Source of the DNA: Canibacter zhoujuaniae | GTDB taxonomy: Bacteria; Actinomycetota; Actinomycetes; Actinomycetales; Microbacteriaceae | Assembly: GCF_011752015.1 (NCBI RefSeq) | Contig: NZ_JAAIKA010000001.1 | Span: forward strand, 248,001 to 312,000 | Direction: 5' to 3' | DNA length: 64,000 nucleotides | Part shown: positions 45,726-54,807 of the stretch, one piece after another | How the letters are laid out: the number at the start of each line of letters is the position of its first letter | Numbering within the stretch: position 1 is the stretch's first letter | The notes under the pieces: model-generated | Seen by the model: the letters and a program-made list of their open reading frames with translations, nothing else | Database searches by the model: none | Told to the model about the DNA's origin: nothing | Position numbers and translations under genes: made by a program

Positions 45726-47264
45726 TTAAGGCGCGACAGTAAAAAGACCGGTGTAGGCGAGCTCACGCACAACCGTGCAAAGCTCAGTTGCTAAAGCTTC
45801 GGGCTCTACCTCAAAAATATCGGCAAGCGCGCCAGCAATCTGCCCCACACTCAGCTCCCCGTCGCTCGCTCCAAGCATTGCTGCGGTTGCTGTGCCCGCT
45901 GGATACTGCTGTAGAAAAGGCAGCGTTGCCGCAAACCAGATTTCTTGCGGATCTGCCTCCCCCGGCTTGTGTAAACGCTGCTCTTTCACACCGGCGGCGA
46001 GCATCAGACGACTTTCGAGGATTTCTGAATCACTTAAGCCTGTAATGCGAGAACCGGTGCGAAACGCTGCATCAATAGCGCTCCCCAATTTCTGCGGATC
46101 CCCGTAGGGTGAGCGCACTTCTGCAACATGCAGAACGGGTTTCTGACCTCCGTTTTGCAGATGTAAGGAGCCAAAACTAACTGTCGATACTTCGCGTTTT
46201 TCAAAGTCGTCAAGGTAAGAGCGCTGCAGCTTTTCACTGGCTGCTGTGCCAAGCTGCACACCGCCATCGCGCGCCCACATTTTTGCGTAAGCAAGTGGGT
46301 TAACGCGATCCCTCTCAATAACCCATGCAGACCCGAACTGCTTAACACTCTGCTCAAGCCAAGCGGTTGGGCGATCCGCAAAATTCTTACCCCAGTAGTT
46401 TTCCCAACTCAAGAGGGCAACCGCTCGCCCCTCATTATTCAGATAACCCGGAAGCTGCTTGGTGAAGCGTGCAACCAGAGCATCTCCCGGTTCTTGCGTG
46501 CTGCGATAGCTGAGCGCGCTCTCCCCTGCGGGGTTGATAACAAACGGTGGATTGCTCGCCAGCAGGTCGAAGCGCTCTGCCCCGAGCGGCGCAAAAAGAT
46601 CCCCCGCACGAAACTCGATATTTACTATCTCATTCAACTGTGCGTTTACCTGCGCAAAGTTGAGCGTACGTGAAGAAAGATCCGTTGCAACAACCTTTGC
46701 AGCGCGTTTTGCTAAGTGGAAAGCGACAACCCCGCACCCGGTTCCAATATCTGCGGCGGTGGCAACTTTAAGGGGTGGAAGCTGTGAAATGAGGGATCGA
46801 GTTGCGCCACCAACGCCCATAACATGGTCATCGGAAACAGCCTCTTTGCGCAGATGATCGTCTAAATCGCTGAATAACCACCAGCTGTAGGCGCCCGACT
46901 CGCGGTTGTGCCCGTCAGCGATAGTTACCGGGTTCAAAGATACTGCGGCAGAAAAATAACTGTTATTTGCCCGGAGCACCCCGGCCGCTGTGAGCTCCTC
47001 CGGGGTCAGCTGTGTGAAGGTTGTTTGCAGCTCATCACGAGTGACAGGTGCCCCGAGATAGAACAGTGCACAGAGCGTTTTGAGTGGTGAGGCAGGAAGT
47101 TTGGCGAAGCGATGCAGCGCACCGGCAAAAGATCCCGCACGCAACGACTCCAATACTTCTGCGCCAAGGAGCGCCGTCACACTGTCAAGCGTATAGTCGG
47201 CACTGTCAAGCGCTGCACGCAGTGCGGTTACTTGAGCAGGCGAGAGCGTCAGCGCAGCCGACAT
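45726..47264 (-). CDS. Class I SAM-dependent methyltransferase with N-terminal DUF7059-like domain
   Basis: The 512-residue protein has a central RsmC/PrmC-like methyltransferase domain: SAM motif ADIGTGCGVVAFHLA near 171-185 and the catalytic SNPPF at 237-241, the signature of N-methyltransferases acting on exocyclic amines or glutamine side chains. The N-terminal 150 residues form a helical, winged-helix-like part. The C-terminal 180 residues are a further helical domain. The substrate is not known; rRNA or a translation factor is likely. It overlaps the SDR gene stop by one base. Confidence 0.85.
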   Translation of the reverse strand: MSAALTLSPAQVTALRAALDSADYTLDSVTALLGAEVLESLRAGSFAGALHRFAKLPASPLKTLCALFYLGAPVTRDELQTTFTQLTPEELTAAGVLRANNSYFSAAVSLNPVTIADGHNRESGAYSWWLFSDLDDHLRKEAVSDDHVMGVGGATRSLISQLPPLKVATAADIGTGCGVVAFHLAKRAAKVVATDLSSRTLNFAQVNAQLNEIVNIEFRAGDLFAPLGAERFDLLASNPPFVINPAGESALSYRSTQEPGDALVARFTKQLPGYLNNEGRAVALLSWENYWGKNFADRPTAWLEQSVKQFGSAWVIERDRVNPLAYAKMWARDGGVQLGTAASEKLQRSYLDDFEKREVSTVSFGSLHLQNGGQKPVLHVAEVRSPYGDPQKLGSAIDAAFRTGSRITGLSDSEILESRLMLAAGVKEQRLHKPGEADPQEIWFAATLPFLQQYPAGTATAAMLGASDGELSVGQIAGALADIFEVEPEALATELCTVVRELAYTGLFTVAP

Positions 47265-48025
47265 TACGCAGCGTTAAAATCAGATGTGTCACCAACAAGG
47301 CGTGTATTGTCGGCGGGCACCGGATCAACAGCCGCCGCCGCAACCTCTGCCGCAAATTCAGCAACGTTATAAAGTTTGCCCGCCCCCTCGCGACGCGCCT
47401 CGATTGCGCCAGGGTTTGCGCGCTCAAGCAGGGTTGCGGTGATTGTTCCTTCAATCATGTCACCCGACACAACAACAAACTCGATACCGTCTTTAGTGAG
47501 CGCCGGAATGCGTTCACGGAGGGCGTCTTCACCGGCACGCTTTGAGAGCGCGACCGGCTCATATTCAGGCATGGTGGGTGTGGTGCGAATAAAGTGCGCC
47601 TGATGGCTGGTCACAAAGACGACACGGCCACCCTCTGCAAGCAGCGGCTGCATTGATTCGAGCATGCGCACCTGCGAGTCGCGGTTTAGCACCATCGCAT
47701 AGTCTTCGGCCATGCCGCGCTCCATGCCACCAGAGGCATTAAGCACGAGAATATCGAGACCGCCAAGCTCAGTTTTAATAGTGTTCGCAAGCTGTGCCAC
47801 TGATTCAGCATCAGTGAGGTCGGCGCCAGCGGTAATAACCTTGCCACCGAATTTACTGAGTTCTTGAGCTAGTTTTTCAGCCCGCGCAGCCTTATTGCGG
47901 TAGTTAATCACGACATCGGCACCGGCCTCAGCAAAATAGCTGACGGTGTCAGCGCCAACTCCACGAGACGAGCCGGTAACCAAAACACGCTTTCCTTTAA
48001 GGCTGCCTGGTGCAAGCGGGTTCAT
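47264..48025 (-). CDS. Short-chain dehydrogenase/reductase lacking the usual catalytic tyrosine
   Basis: The cofactor motif VTGSSRGVGADT (residues about 15-26) and the NASGG segment mark an SDR of 254 residues. The catalytic Ser is in VVFVTSHQAHF. At the YxxxK site the sequence is VALSK, so the Tyr appears replaced by Val; the Lys is kept. The enzyme may work with an altered mechanism or not be a reductase. The start at 48025 has AGGAGG 5 bases upstream; the open frame continues upstream into lnt but without a start site. Confidence 0.85.
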   Translation of the reverse strand: MNPLAPGSLKGKRVLVTGSSRGVGADTVSYFAEAGADVVINYRNKAARAEKLAQELSKFGGKVITAGADLTDAESVAQLANTIKTELGGLDILVLNASGGMERGMAEDYAMVLNRDSQVRMLESMQPLLAEGGRVVFVTSHQAHFIRTTPTMPEYEPVALSKRAGEDALRERIPALTKDGIEFVVVSGDMIEGTITATLLERANPGAIEARREGAGKLYNVAEFAAEVAAAAVDPVPADNTRLVGDTSDFNAA

Positions 48026-48059
48026 ATGTCCTCCTGACAGTGATAAATAATTAATAGTC

Positions 48060-49649
48060 TTACGATACTGCCTTCTTGATTCTCTTGAACAGTGCCCCAC
48101 CGAAGACACCGCAGGGCAGCAAACAACTAAGGAGAGCAAACAACCCGCCGAAAATCATCGCCGGCGTTGCCCCGTCGTATAGCGGCACCTGCGCCGCCAT
48201 ACCACCAGCGGTGTGCGCAGGAACGTGAGCTAACACGCTGCCGTCTTTGTCGATAATCTCGCTATAGCCAACTGTTGAAACGTTAACCATTGCACGGCCG
48301 GCAGCAACAGCCTGGAGCCGCATAAGCGCGACCTGCTGCGCATTTTCATCCGTGTCTCCAAAATCAGCGTTGTTTGTGAGCGCGATAAAGACCTGCGCCT
48401 TTTCTTGGAGCATAGCCGTGCTGTGCCGGTCGAACACCATGTCAAAACAAATCGCGACGCCGAGTGCTGTGTTGGGGCTGTTTGGCAGCTTGAGAGCAGC
48501 CGGCAGATCTCCGTGTTTATAGTCCAGTTGCACAAGAGACACTAAATCTGGCACCAATAGATTAAAAAATTCTCTGTTGGGCATATATTCGCCGAAAGGA
48601 ACAGGGTTCAGCTTGTCGTAACGCCCAATCTGCCAGCCTCTTTCGTTAAAGAGCACAGCCGAGTTTGTGACAGTTAAGTCAGCATCGGCTTCCTGCAAAA
48701 TGCTTCCCACAAGCACAGGTGCTTCTATTTCAGAGGCGAGCTGAGCCAGAGCCGCTCTCACAGGGACGCGACGGGTTGCTTGAAACTCCGCCGCGTTTTC
48801 GGGCCACACCAAAAGGTCGAGGTCTTTCGGCTTAAGCCCGTCTGAAACACTGTTACGAAAATCTTTTGTGCCGGAGTTGCCACCAGTCATCTCAGCGATG
48901 AGGCCGTAGCTTGCAGCAAGATGATCTCGAAACACATCCCCGCTTTCGCGATCCTGAAAGATACCAGCGCGTGCATTACCCTGGGCGGCACCAATATTTA
49001 AAGAGCCTGTGCTAGAAAGCGGAAATACTGGGAGTAAGGCCAATATCAAGAAGCCGCAGAGTGCGCTTCCGAGCGAGAAAAAAGCTTTACGTCTGCGTCT
49101 ACCGGAGAGGTAATACTCGCGCAGGCCGAGCGCCAGTAGCAGACTACAGAAAACGAGTATAAAGCCCGAACCGGCCACCCCAAACCAGCTGACTGCTTCG
49201 AACAGCGGGCTGCTCCCCTGCGTTGCGTAGATGCGCGCCCAAGAAAAACCACCGTAGGGGAAGGATCCCTCAACAAGCTCCTTAGCCACCCACAAACCAG
49301 CAACACCGGCAGCCTGCAACCCGATTGCGGAGGTGAGACGCACAAGACGGGAGGCAAAAAAACTAAAGAGTAAATGCCACAGCACCATAACGCCGGCTAG
49401 CGCAAGCCACGGAATCGGGCCGAGATAGAGAGTCAGCCAGTTAATGTGCAAAAGCCAGAAAGTTGCGGCCCCGCTAAACCCGCCTAACAGCACCGCGCCA
49501 ATAGATTTTTGCCACAGCGGTAAGAGCAGCAGGCAGATTGCGACAGGGGTTAACCACCAAAGCGCAGTGCCCTCATGAGAGAGATCTAACAGCAGACCAC
49601 CGACACCAGCGATGGCCGCCCAGATAACCGCTGGCAGCACAGTGCGCAT
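48060..49649 (-). CDS. lnt: Apolipoprotein N-acyltransferase
   Basis: Lnt adds the third acyl chain to lipoproteins such as CtaC. The 529-residue protein has an N-terminal region of about six membrane helices, then a nitrilase-like domain with the Glu-Lys-Cys triad: VWPENAAEF, YDKLNPVPFGEYMP and VAICFDMVFD. A final membrane helix ends the protein. It begins 3 bases after the helicase stop and is followed by the SDR gene. Confidence 0.94.
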   Translation of the reverse strand: MRTVLPAVIWAAIAGVGGLLLDLSHEGTALWWLTPVAICLLLLPLWQKSIGAVLLGGFSGAATFWLLHINWLTLYLGPIPWLALAGVMVLWHLLFSFFASRLVRLTSAIGLQAAGVAGLWVAKELVEGSFPYGGFSWARIYATQGSSPLFEAVSWFGVAGSGFILVFCSLLLALGLREYYLSGRRRRKAFFSLGSALCGFLILALLPVFPLSSTGSLNIGAAQGNARAGIFQDRESGDVFRDHLAASYGLIAEMTGGNSGTKDFRNSVSDGLKPKDLDLLVWPENAAEFQATRRVPVRAALAQLASEIEAPVLVGSILQEADADLTVTNSAVLFNERGWQIGRYDKLNPVPFGEYMPNREFFNLLVPDLVSLVQLDYKHGDLPAALKLPNSPNTALGVAICFDMVFDRHSTAMLQEKAQVFIALTNNADFGDTDENAQQVALMRLQAVAAGRAMVNVSTVGYSEIIDKDGSVLAHVPAHTAGGMAAQVPLYDGATPAMIFGGLFALLSCLLPCGVFGGALFKRIKKAVS

Positions 49650-49652
49650 AGC

Positions 49653-51866
49653 TTAGAGACCCGCGCTTTCGACTATGCCGTACAGCACAAGACCGCGCGC
49701 CTGTTTCGCCAGCACCTCCAGTGCATACATATCTGGGGCAGCTGGATCACTATCGACTGCCGCACAAGCACTAATTATCTGACCCAAGAGGTCTGCGGTC
49801 TGCTTCGCCCAACGCAAAAAGTCTCCGGGCGTAAGATTGCTGCGCTCAAGAATCTCTTCGAGCGGTTTTTTCTCTGCCCAGGCGTGCATCACCCAAGCTT
49901 TATACACTGCGGGGACTGACTGCTCTGGCAGGCCAGCTGCCTCTTCTAGTTTGTCGATCCGCACCCACAGACGCTCTGTGGCATCAGTTGCTGCATAAAA
50001 GGCGGGGCTTAGCGGGTAATTATCTCCCCAGTCGTTTGGGCGCGGCTCATAGGTGAGCGCACCCACTAGCGCTGCAAGCTCAGCGGGTTTCAGCTCATTC
50101 CAGATTCCGTTGCGGATCGCTTCGGCAACAAGCAGAGAGCGCTCACCATAAATATGAGTGAGAGCATGCCCCCACACGTTAGGCTGCAGATCATCCCTCT
50201 CTGATGCGGTGAGGTATCCCAGTTCGCTTAGCACGCGCACAACTTTTTTGAAGCGGCGCGGCACGCTGTTCACCCTGCCAGAGATGCGGTTTTGCTCGCG
50301 TGAGACGCGCCGTCTCAGCTTTTTCGCCCGGTCTCGCCAGCGGGCAGCTTCAGCCTCGGTCTTTGCCTTAGCGATCGCTGTTTCGTATGCGGTAAGCGAC
50401 TGGCGCATTTTTTGTATTTCGGCTGCATTCCCGACCACTGCGCGATCCGCCTGAAACTGTGCGAAGGAACGCTCAAGAGTTTTATAAACCTCATCGGGGG
50501 TTCTCGTGCACAAAAGATTAACCGCCATGTTGTAGGTCGGCTTAAAGCTCGACTTCACCGGGTAGCTGCGGTTGCCCGCCAATCCCTGCAGCATTTCGAG
50601 ATCGAGACCATCGTGCCAAACCACGACCGCGTGCCCCTCATCATCGATCCCCCTGCGCCCGGCACGGCCGGTGAGCTGCGTGTACTCGCCGCTGGTAAGC
50701 GGCACACGATCCTCACCGTTGAACTTCACAAGCTTTTCTAGCACAACCGCCTTAGCCGGCATGTTCAGCCCCAAAGCGAGTGTTTCGGTGGCAAAAACTA
50801 TTTTCAGAAGGCGCTGTTGAAAAAGCAGCTCAACCACCGCTTTCAGCTGTGGCAGCAGACCCGCGTGATGCGCTGCGATCCCCCGCTCAAGACCCCTAAT
50901 CCAGGTGCGAATGCGCAACACACGACGTTCGGCCTCAGAGAAGTCTGCGGTTGCAGCGAGTGCAACACGGCGTATTTCTTCTCGTTCTTGCCTGGTTGTT
51001 AGCGATACGCCCTCATACAAACAGTTTGTGACCGCTTGATCACAACCGCGGCGACTAAATATGAAAACGATTGCAGGGGTGAGCTTGGTTTCATCCAAGC
51101 CGCGCACAATATCTGCATGACGAATTGCGCGTATTTTTTTAGGCGCAGCTCCCCTGCTCCGTTTTCGTTTGGCAGGCAGCTTGTGCACGAGCGCACGATT
51201 AAACCTGCCGTGCACGTACAGCGGTTCGAAAGCGTCAGGAGTGAGCACATGCTGATAGAGCGGCACAGGTCGTCGCTCGGAAATAATTACTTCAGTATCA
51301 CCGCGCACTGTGTTAATCCAGTCGCCCAACTCTTCAACATTAGACACTGTTGCAGAGAGTGCGACAATCTTAACGTGTAGCGGCAAATGCAGGATGATCT
51401 CTTCCCACACCGCACCACGAAACGGGTCTCCTAGATAGTGCACCTCATCAAGCACAACAAATGCAAGACGATTAAGGCTGTCAGCGTCAGCGTAAATAAT
51501 ATTGCGCAGCACCTCGGTTGTCATTACCTTAATTGGCGCCGCAGGGTTAACCGTCACATCGCCGGTTAACAGCGCAACCTGATCCTCACCGTATGTCACA
51601 CACAGCTCGCGATATTTTTGATTAGAGAGAGCTTTTATCGGTGAGGTGTAAATTATCTCGAGATCGTGTTCTCGCCGCGATAGTGCAACTGCAAACTCAG
51701 CAACTGTTGTTTTTCCCGAGCCTGTGGGGGCGGCCACGAGCACTGATTTGCCACCCGCAAGACGCAAACACGCCTCTGTTTGAAAAGGATCGAGTTGATA
51801 TCCCAGTCTCTGCTGAAAGGCAGCAACAGTATCTCGAGCGTCAGCGGTGGTTTCTGTGATCGCCAC
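49653..51866 (-). CDS. helY: Ski2/Mtr4-type DEAD/DEAH-box RNA helicase (HelY-like)
   Basis: This 737-residue superfamily 2 helicase has APTGSGKTT (46-54), the DEVH box (140-143) and QLTGRAGRRGID (motif VI). The C-terminal DSHCT-like helical domain contains the usual LLCTRTPDEVYKTLERSFAQFQ. The family is shared with eukaryotic exosome helicases; the actinobacterial members are called HelY and are thought to act in RNA metabolism. It is shorter than many relatives (800-950 residues). It lies between tatC and lnt, the standard actinobacterial order. Confidence 0.9.
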   Translation of the reverse strand: MAITETTADARDTVAAFQQRLGYQLDPFQTEACLRLAGGKSVLVAAPTGSGKTTVAEFAVALSRREHDLEIIYTSPIKALSNQKYRELCVTYGEDQVALLTGDVTVNPAAPIKVMTTEVLRNIIYADADSLNRLAFVVLDEVHYLGDPFRGAVWEEIILHLPLHVKIVALSATVSNVEELGDWINTVRGDTEVIISERRPVPLYQHVLTPDAFEPLYVHGRFNRALVHKLPAKRKRSRGAAPKKIRAIRHADIVRGLDETKLTPAIVFIFSRRGCDQAVTNCLYEGVSLTTRQEREEIRRVALAATADFSEAERRVLRIRTWIRGLERGIAAHHAGLLPQLKAVVELLFQQRLLKIVFATETLALGLNMPAKAVVLEKLVKFNGEDRVPLTSGEYTQLTGRAGRRGIDDEGHAVVVWHDGLDLEMLQGLAGNRSYPVKSSFKPTYNMAVNLLCTRTPDEVYKTLERSFAQFQADRAVVGNAAEIQKMRQSLTAYETAIAKAKTEAEAARWRDRAKKLRRRVSREQNRISGRVNSVPRRFKKVVRVLSELGYLTASERDDLQPNVWGHALTHIYGERSLLVAEAIRNGIWNELKPAELAALVGALTYEPRPNDWGDNYPLSPAFYAATDATERLWVRIDKLEEAAGLPEQSVPAVYKAWVMHAWAEKKPLEEILERSNLTPGDFLRWAKQTADLLGQIISACAAVDSDPAAPDMYALEVLAKQARGLVLYGIVESAGL

Positions 51867-51868
51867 TC

Positions 51869-52663
51869 TTAAACACCCTCATACTCAGCGAACTCGGCGG
51901 CCGACCGCTTCGCCCTGCGGCGGTCAACCAGATACGCTATGAGCGCTGCAGTGAAATAGAGCAGTACCATCGGGATTGCGATCACAAACATGCTGACAAC
52001 TTCGGCGGCGGGGGTTGTGATAGCGGCAAAAAGCACAATAGCCATAACCGCATAGCGCCAGCTTCCAATAATCGTTTTGAAGCTTAAGACACCAGCAAAA
52101 TTCAGCAGGACGACGAACACCGGCAGCACAAAACCAACGCCGACCGAGAGCAGCAGTCTTGTTGCAAAATCTAGGTAGGTGCGCGCATCCAGCAGCAGCG
52201 CATCTTCGCTAGAGCTAAAGCTGGTGAGCAGTTTTACAATGTTTGGCAGCACGTACCAGCCGCACACAGCCCCGCTCAAGAACAGTGGGGTTGCGGCAGA
52301 GATAAAACCGATAGTTGTCGCTTTTTCTTTTTTGGTGAGGCCCGGAGCGAAAAACGCCCAGATTTGGTAGAGCCAAATAGGGGAACCGATAAAAATCGCG
52401 ATAAAAATTGAGATGCGCAACTTCAGGTCAAAAGAGCCGGTCACATCACGAAATGTAATTGCTGTGAGACGCCCATTTTCGGCGGCTATTTGGTTGACCG
52501 GTTGGCGCAGAAAATCCCAAACCATATCGCTTAAAAACCAACCTGCGATAGCGGCAACAGCAACTGTTATTGCGCAGATGATGAGCCGTCGTCGAAACTC
52601 TGCAATGTGCTCCATCAGCCGCATTCGCGCTTCTGGATTGCTTCGCCGTTTCGATCTCGCCAC
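51869..52663 (-). CDS. tatC: Sec-independent translocase subunit TatC
   Basis: TatC is the receptor of the twin-arginine export system that also exports the Rieske protein in many bacteria. It has six membrane helices and the family start MRLMEHIAEFRRRLI, with the conserved Glu, and later FFAPGLTKKEKA. The frame opens at 52756, but GTG at 52663 follows TACAAT by 6 bases and gives 264 residues beginning ARSKRRSNPEARM. tatA, which usually lies between pafC and tatC, is not present here. Confidence 0.94.
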   Translation of the reverse strand: MARSKRRSNPEARMRLMEHIAEFRRRLIICAITVAVAAIAGWFLSDMVWDFLRQPVNQIAAENGRLTAITFRDVTGSFDLKLRISIFIAIFIGSPIWLYQIWAFFAPGLTKKEKATTIGFISAATPLFLSGAVCGWYVLPNIVKLLTSFSSSEDALLLDARTYLDFATRLLLSVGVGFVLPVFVVLLNFAGVLSFKTIIGSWRYAVMAIVLFAAITTPAAEVVSMFVIAIPMVLLYFTAALIAYLVDRRRAKRSAAEFAEYEGV

Positions 52664-52669
52664 GCCTAG

Positions 52670-52675
52670 ATTGTA
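52670..52675 (-). promoter_or_regulatory. -10 box TACAAT of tatC, likely leaderless
   Basis: TACAAT ends 6 bases before the GTG at 52663, in the short gap after the pafBC stop. Confidence 0.45.
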
Positions 52676-52682
52676 ACGCAGG

Positions 52683-54791
52683 TTAGTCGCCGTCTCTAAT
52701 AACGGTCTGCAGCAGTTGCGCTGCAACCATAGCAATCCGCTCACGCGAAGCCGCACTGCCGATCACTATTATCTGGCCGGGAGCGCTGAACACGAGTTTT
52801 TCAAGATTTTCTGGGCGCCACAAATCAACCGAGCAGTGGATCCAGTCAGCATAGCCGACAGGTTCTTGGCCTTTTACGGTTTTGTACTGCCGGGGTTGGA
52901 ACTCTTTAATTAAAGTCAGGGCTTGGGGTGCCACCAAGATATCCACTGTGGCGTGTTTTCGTTGCCGTGTTGCGGCAAGAGAGGCTGCAATATCTGTTAA
53001 ATCATCGTCGGATAGTATCTCACCGAAATGCGGATCACTCATTTTATGGAGATAAAAGTGACGCGTTTTACCGGCAGCTAAATCGTAGGCGTCTGCTAAC
53101 CAGTCACCATCAATCAGTGACATCGAGTTAATAAGAGCCGTCCGGTCTTTAACCGCTGACCCATTATGGTATTTAAAATTGAGCCCGCGCTTTTCCACCA
53201 AAGCGGTTAATACGGTGTTGAGTTTTTTGGCATACTGCGGATCGCGGTTTAACGGCGACAGCTCGGGTGCAGTCTCGCGCGCGGACAGTGCAGTAAGACG
53301 CTTATTTTCTGACAGGCTGTATAGAAAATTGGCCCGCTCTGCTGCAGAGTATCTGCTGTCGTAGATAAGTCTAATTTTCTCAATCGCACTCTCACCCGCA
53401 GCTTTAAACTGTGCGGGAAGATGCATAAGCACGGTCTTAATACCGGTAATTAGCAGATCTAGTTCGGCAGCTGTAAATGTTAAAGAGGCGTCTAGCAACT
53501 CACCAGAAACGCGGACGATACCTCTCTCAGTGAGATCTGTTTCATCAAATAGTGGGTATCGTTCGCTCGACCAGGCGGTTGGTGTGTCTGCGTCAATCGC
53601 GTCGTAACTGATCGAGTTTACACCGAGTGCAATTTTTGTTACTGTTTCTTCGCTCAACTGCAAAAAATTTGCAAGCTGTGTAACAGAGATTTCCCCGCTC
53701 TGACCCACGATTTGCACAATCGATGTAGCAAGCGTCATGCGCTCAAACTCGTCAAGTCTTGAGGCGCGATGCGAAAATGCGCTGCCCCGGGTAGCCGGTG
53801 CGGCCGGCTCTGCTCCTGTGTGCTGTTGCACAACCTTTTCTAGTGCAGTCTGAACGGCGGTGGCTATTGGTGAGCCGCTGTCAACCCGTGCCGCGCCACG
53901 CGCTTTGATGATGAGTCTCGCGACCTCTGGCAGGTCGAACTGCGGCAGATTATCGTCCGTCCAGCCGTCAGAATTGGCGACGGGTCTTGCCTGACCGGTT
54001 AGGCCATACCATCTCTCAGTTAGTTCTCTGAGTGGCAGATGAGCAGAATCATGCCGATTCAAACTCAAGTGGATACGGTCCGCATTGATGAGGCGAGAGA
54101 GTTCACTCTGTTTAAACTGTGTCAGTTCGAGGTCTGTGACGCGCAGTTCTGCTGCCTGTGCACGATCGTTAGGTTCGATACCCTCCAATTCATGAACCGC
54201 CCAAATATCGAGCTTTGCAGAATCCTGATCCACTCCTATCAACCACCAACGCCCCAGTATTTCTACGAGCTCGAGCGGTGCGATAAGGGTCTTATTGCTA
54301 TTTGTCGCAAGCAGCAGGCCGTGCTGCAGAGCGTCAAGTATGGGCTGTAATTTAGACGAATCTATCGCGCTATCCAGCCGCAACAGCTGTGCTCGCGGCT
54401 GATGTATGCCAATTAAAGTAGCGAGCTTAAACAGCAGAGTGCTGTTAATTTTGTCCCGTCTGCGCGCAGACCACATGTTGCCCGCAGCGTAGAGCACCAT
54501 AGCTTCCACGTTTGTGAAAGATTGAGTTACCTCGCCCAGAAAGGCTGAATCTAGTTCTAAGCTGTAGCGATTATTTTTATCAAGTTTTAAAGCAATGCCG
54601 CTCTCTTTCAGCGCCCGCTTTGCAGCGCTAAATTTCTGTTCGGCTGATGATTTACCACCCTTTAGAAACTGGGTCGGAAAGGCTGTTATGATCTCCTCTT
54701 TAGTGCGCGGCCTGGGGTCACTCTTAAACGCAAACAGAATGGCGGCAGCGGGTGACTCTGCACCATTTGAGTGAGGTGGCGAGGGGCTCAT
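52683..54791 (-). CDS. pafBC: PafBC transcriptional regulator, PafB and PafC fused
   Basis: PafBC activates the LexA/RecA-independent DNA damage response of actinobacteria. Here both halves are in one 702-residue chain: residues about 15-325 are the PafB part (winged helix then WYL-type domain with PLELVEILGRWWLIGVD), and about 355-700 the PafC part (FERMTLATSIVQIVGQSGEISVTQLANFL, then a WYL domain with INSMSLIDGDWLADAYD). Natural fusions are known in related genera such as Arthrobacter. TAGACT ends 7 bases before the ATG. The usual upstream Pup-system genes are missing. Confidence 0.9.
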   Translation of the reverse strand: MSPSPPHSNGAESPAAAILFAFKSDPRPRTKEEIITAFPTQFLKGGKSSAEQKFSAAKRALKESGIALKLDKNNRYSLELDSAFLGEVTQSFTNVEAMVLYAAGNMWSARRRDKINSTLLFKLATLIGIHQPRAQLLRLDSAIDSSKLQPILDALQHGLLLATNSNKTLIAPLELVEILGRWWLIGVDQDSAKLDIWAVHELEGIEPNDRAQAAELRVTDLELTQFKQSELSRLINADRIHLSLNRHDSAHLPLRELTERWYGLTGQARPVANSDGWTDDNLPQFDLPEVARLIIKARGAARVDSGSPIATAVQTALEKVVQQHTGAEPAAPATRGSAFSHRASRLDEFERMTLATSIVQIVGQSGEISVTQLANFLQLSEETVTKIALGVNSISYDAIDADTPTAWSSERYPLFDETDLTERGIVRVSGELLDASLTFTAAELDLLITGIKTVLMHLPAQFKAAGESAIEKIRLIYDSRYSAAERANFLYSLSENKRLTALSARETAPELSPLNRDPQYAKKLNTVLTALVEKRGLNFKYHNGSAVKDRTALINSMSLIDGDWLADAYDLAAGKTRHFYLHKMSDPHFGEILSDDDLTDIAASLAATRQRKHATVDILVAPQALTLIKEFQPRQYKTVKGQEPVGYADWIHCSVDLWRPENLEKLVFSAPGQIIVIGSAASRERIAMVAAQLLQTVIRDGD

Positions 54792-54798
54792 CTTCTGC

Positions 54799-54804
54799 AG
54801 TCTA
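54799..54804 (-). promoter_or_regulatory. -10 box TAGACT of pafBC, likely leaderless
   Basis: TAGACT ends 7 bases before the ATG at 54791, inside the 16-base gap that separates pafBC from trmI. Confidence 0.45.
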
Positions 54805-54807
54805 GCC

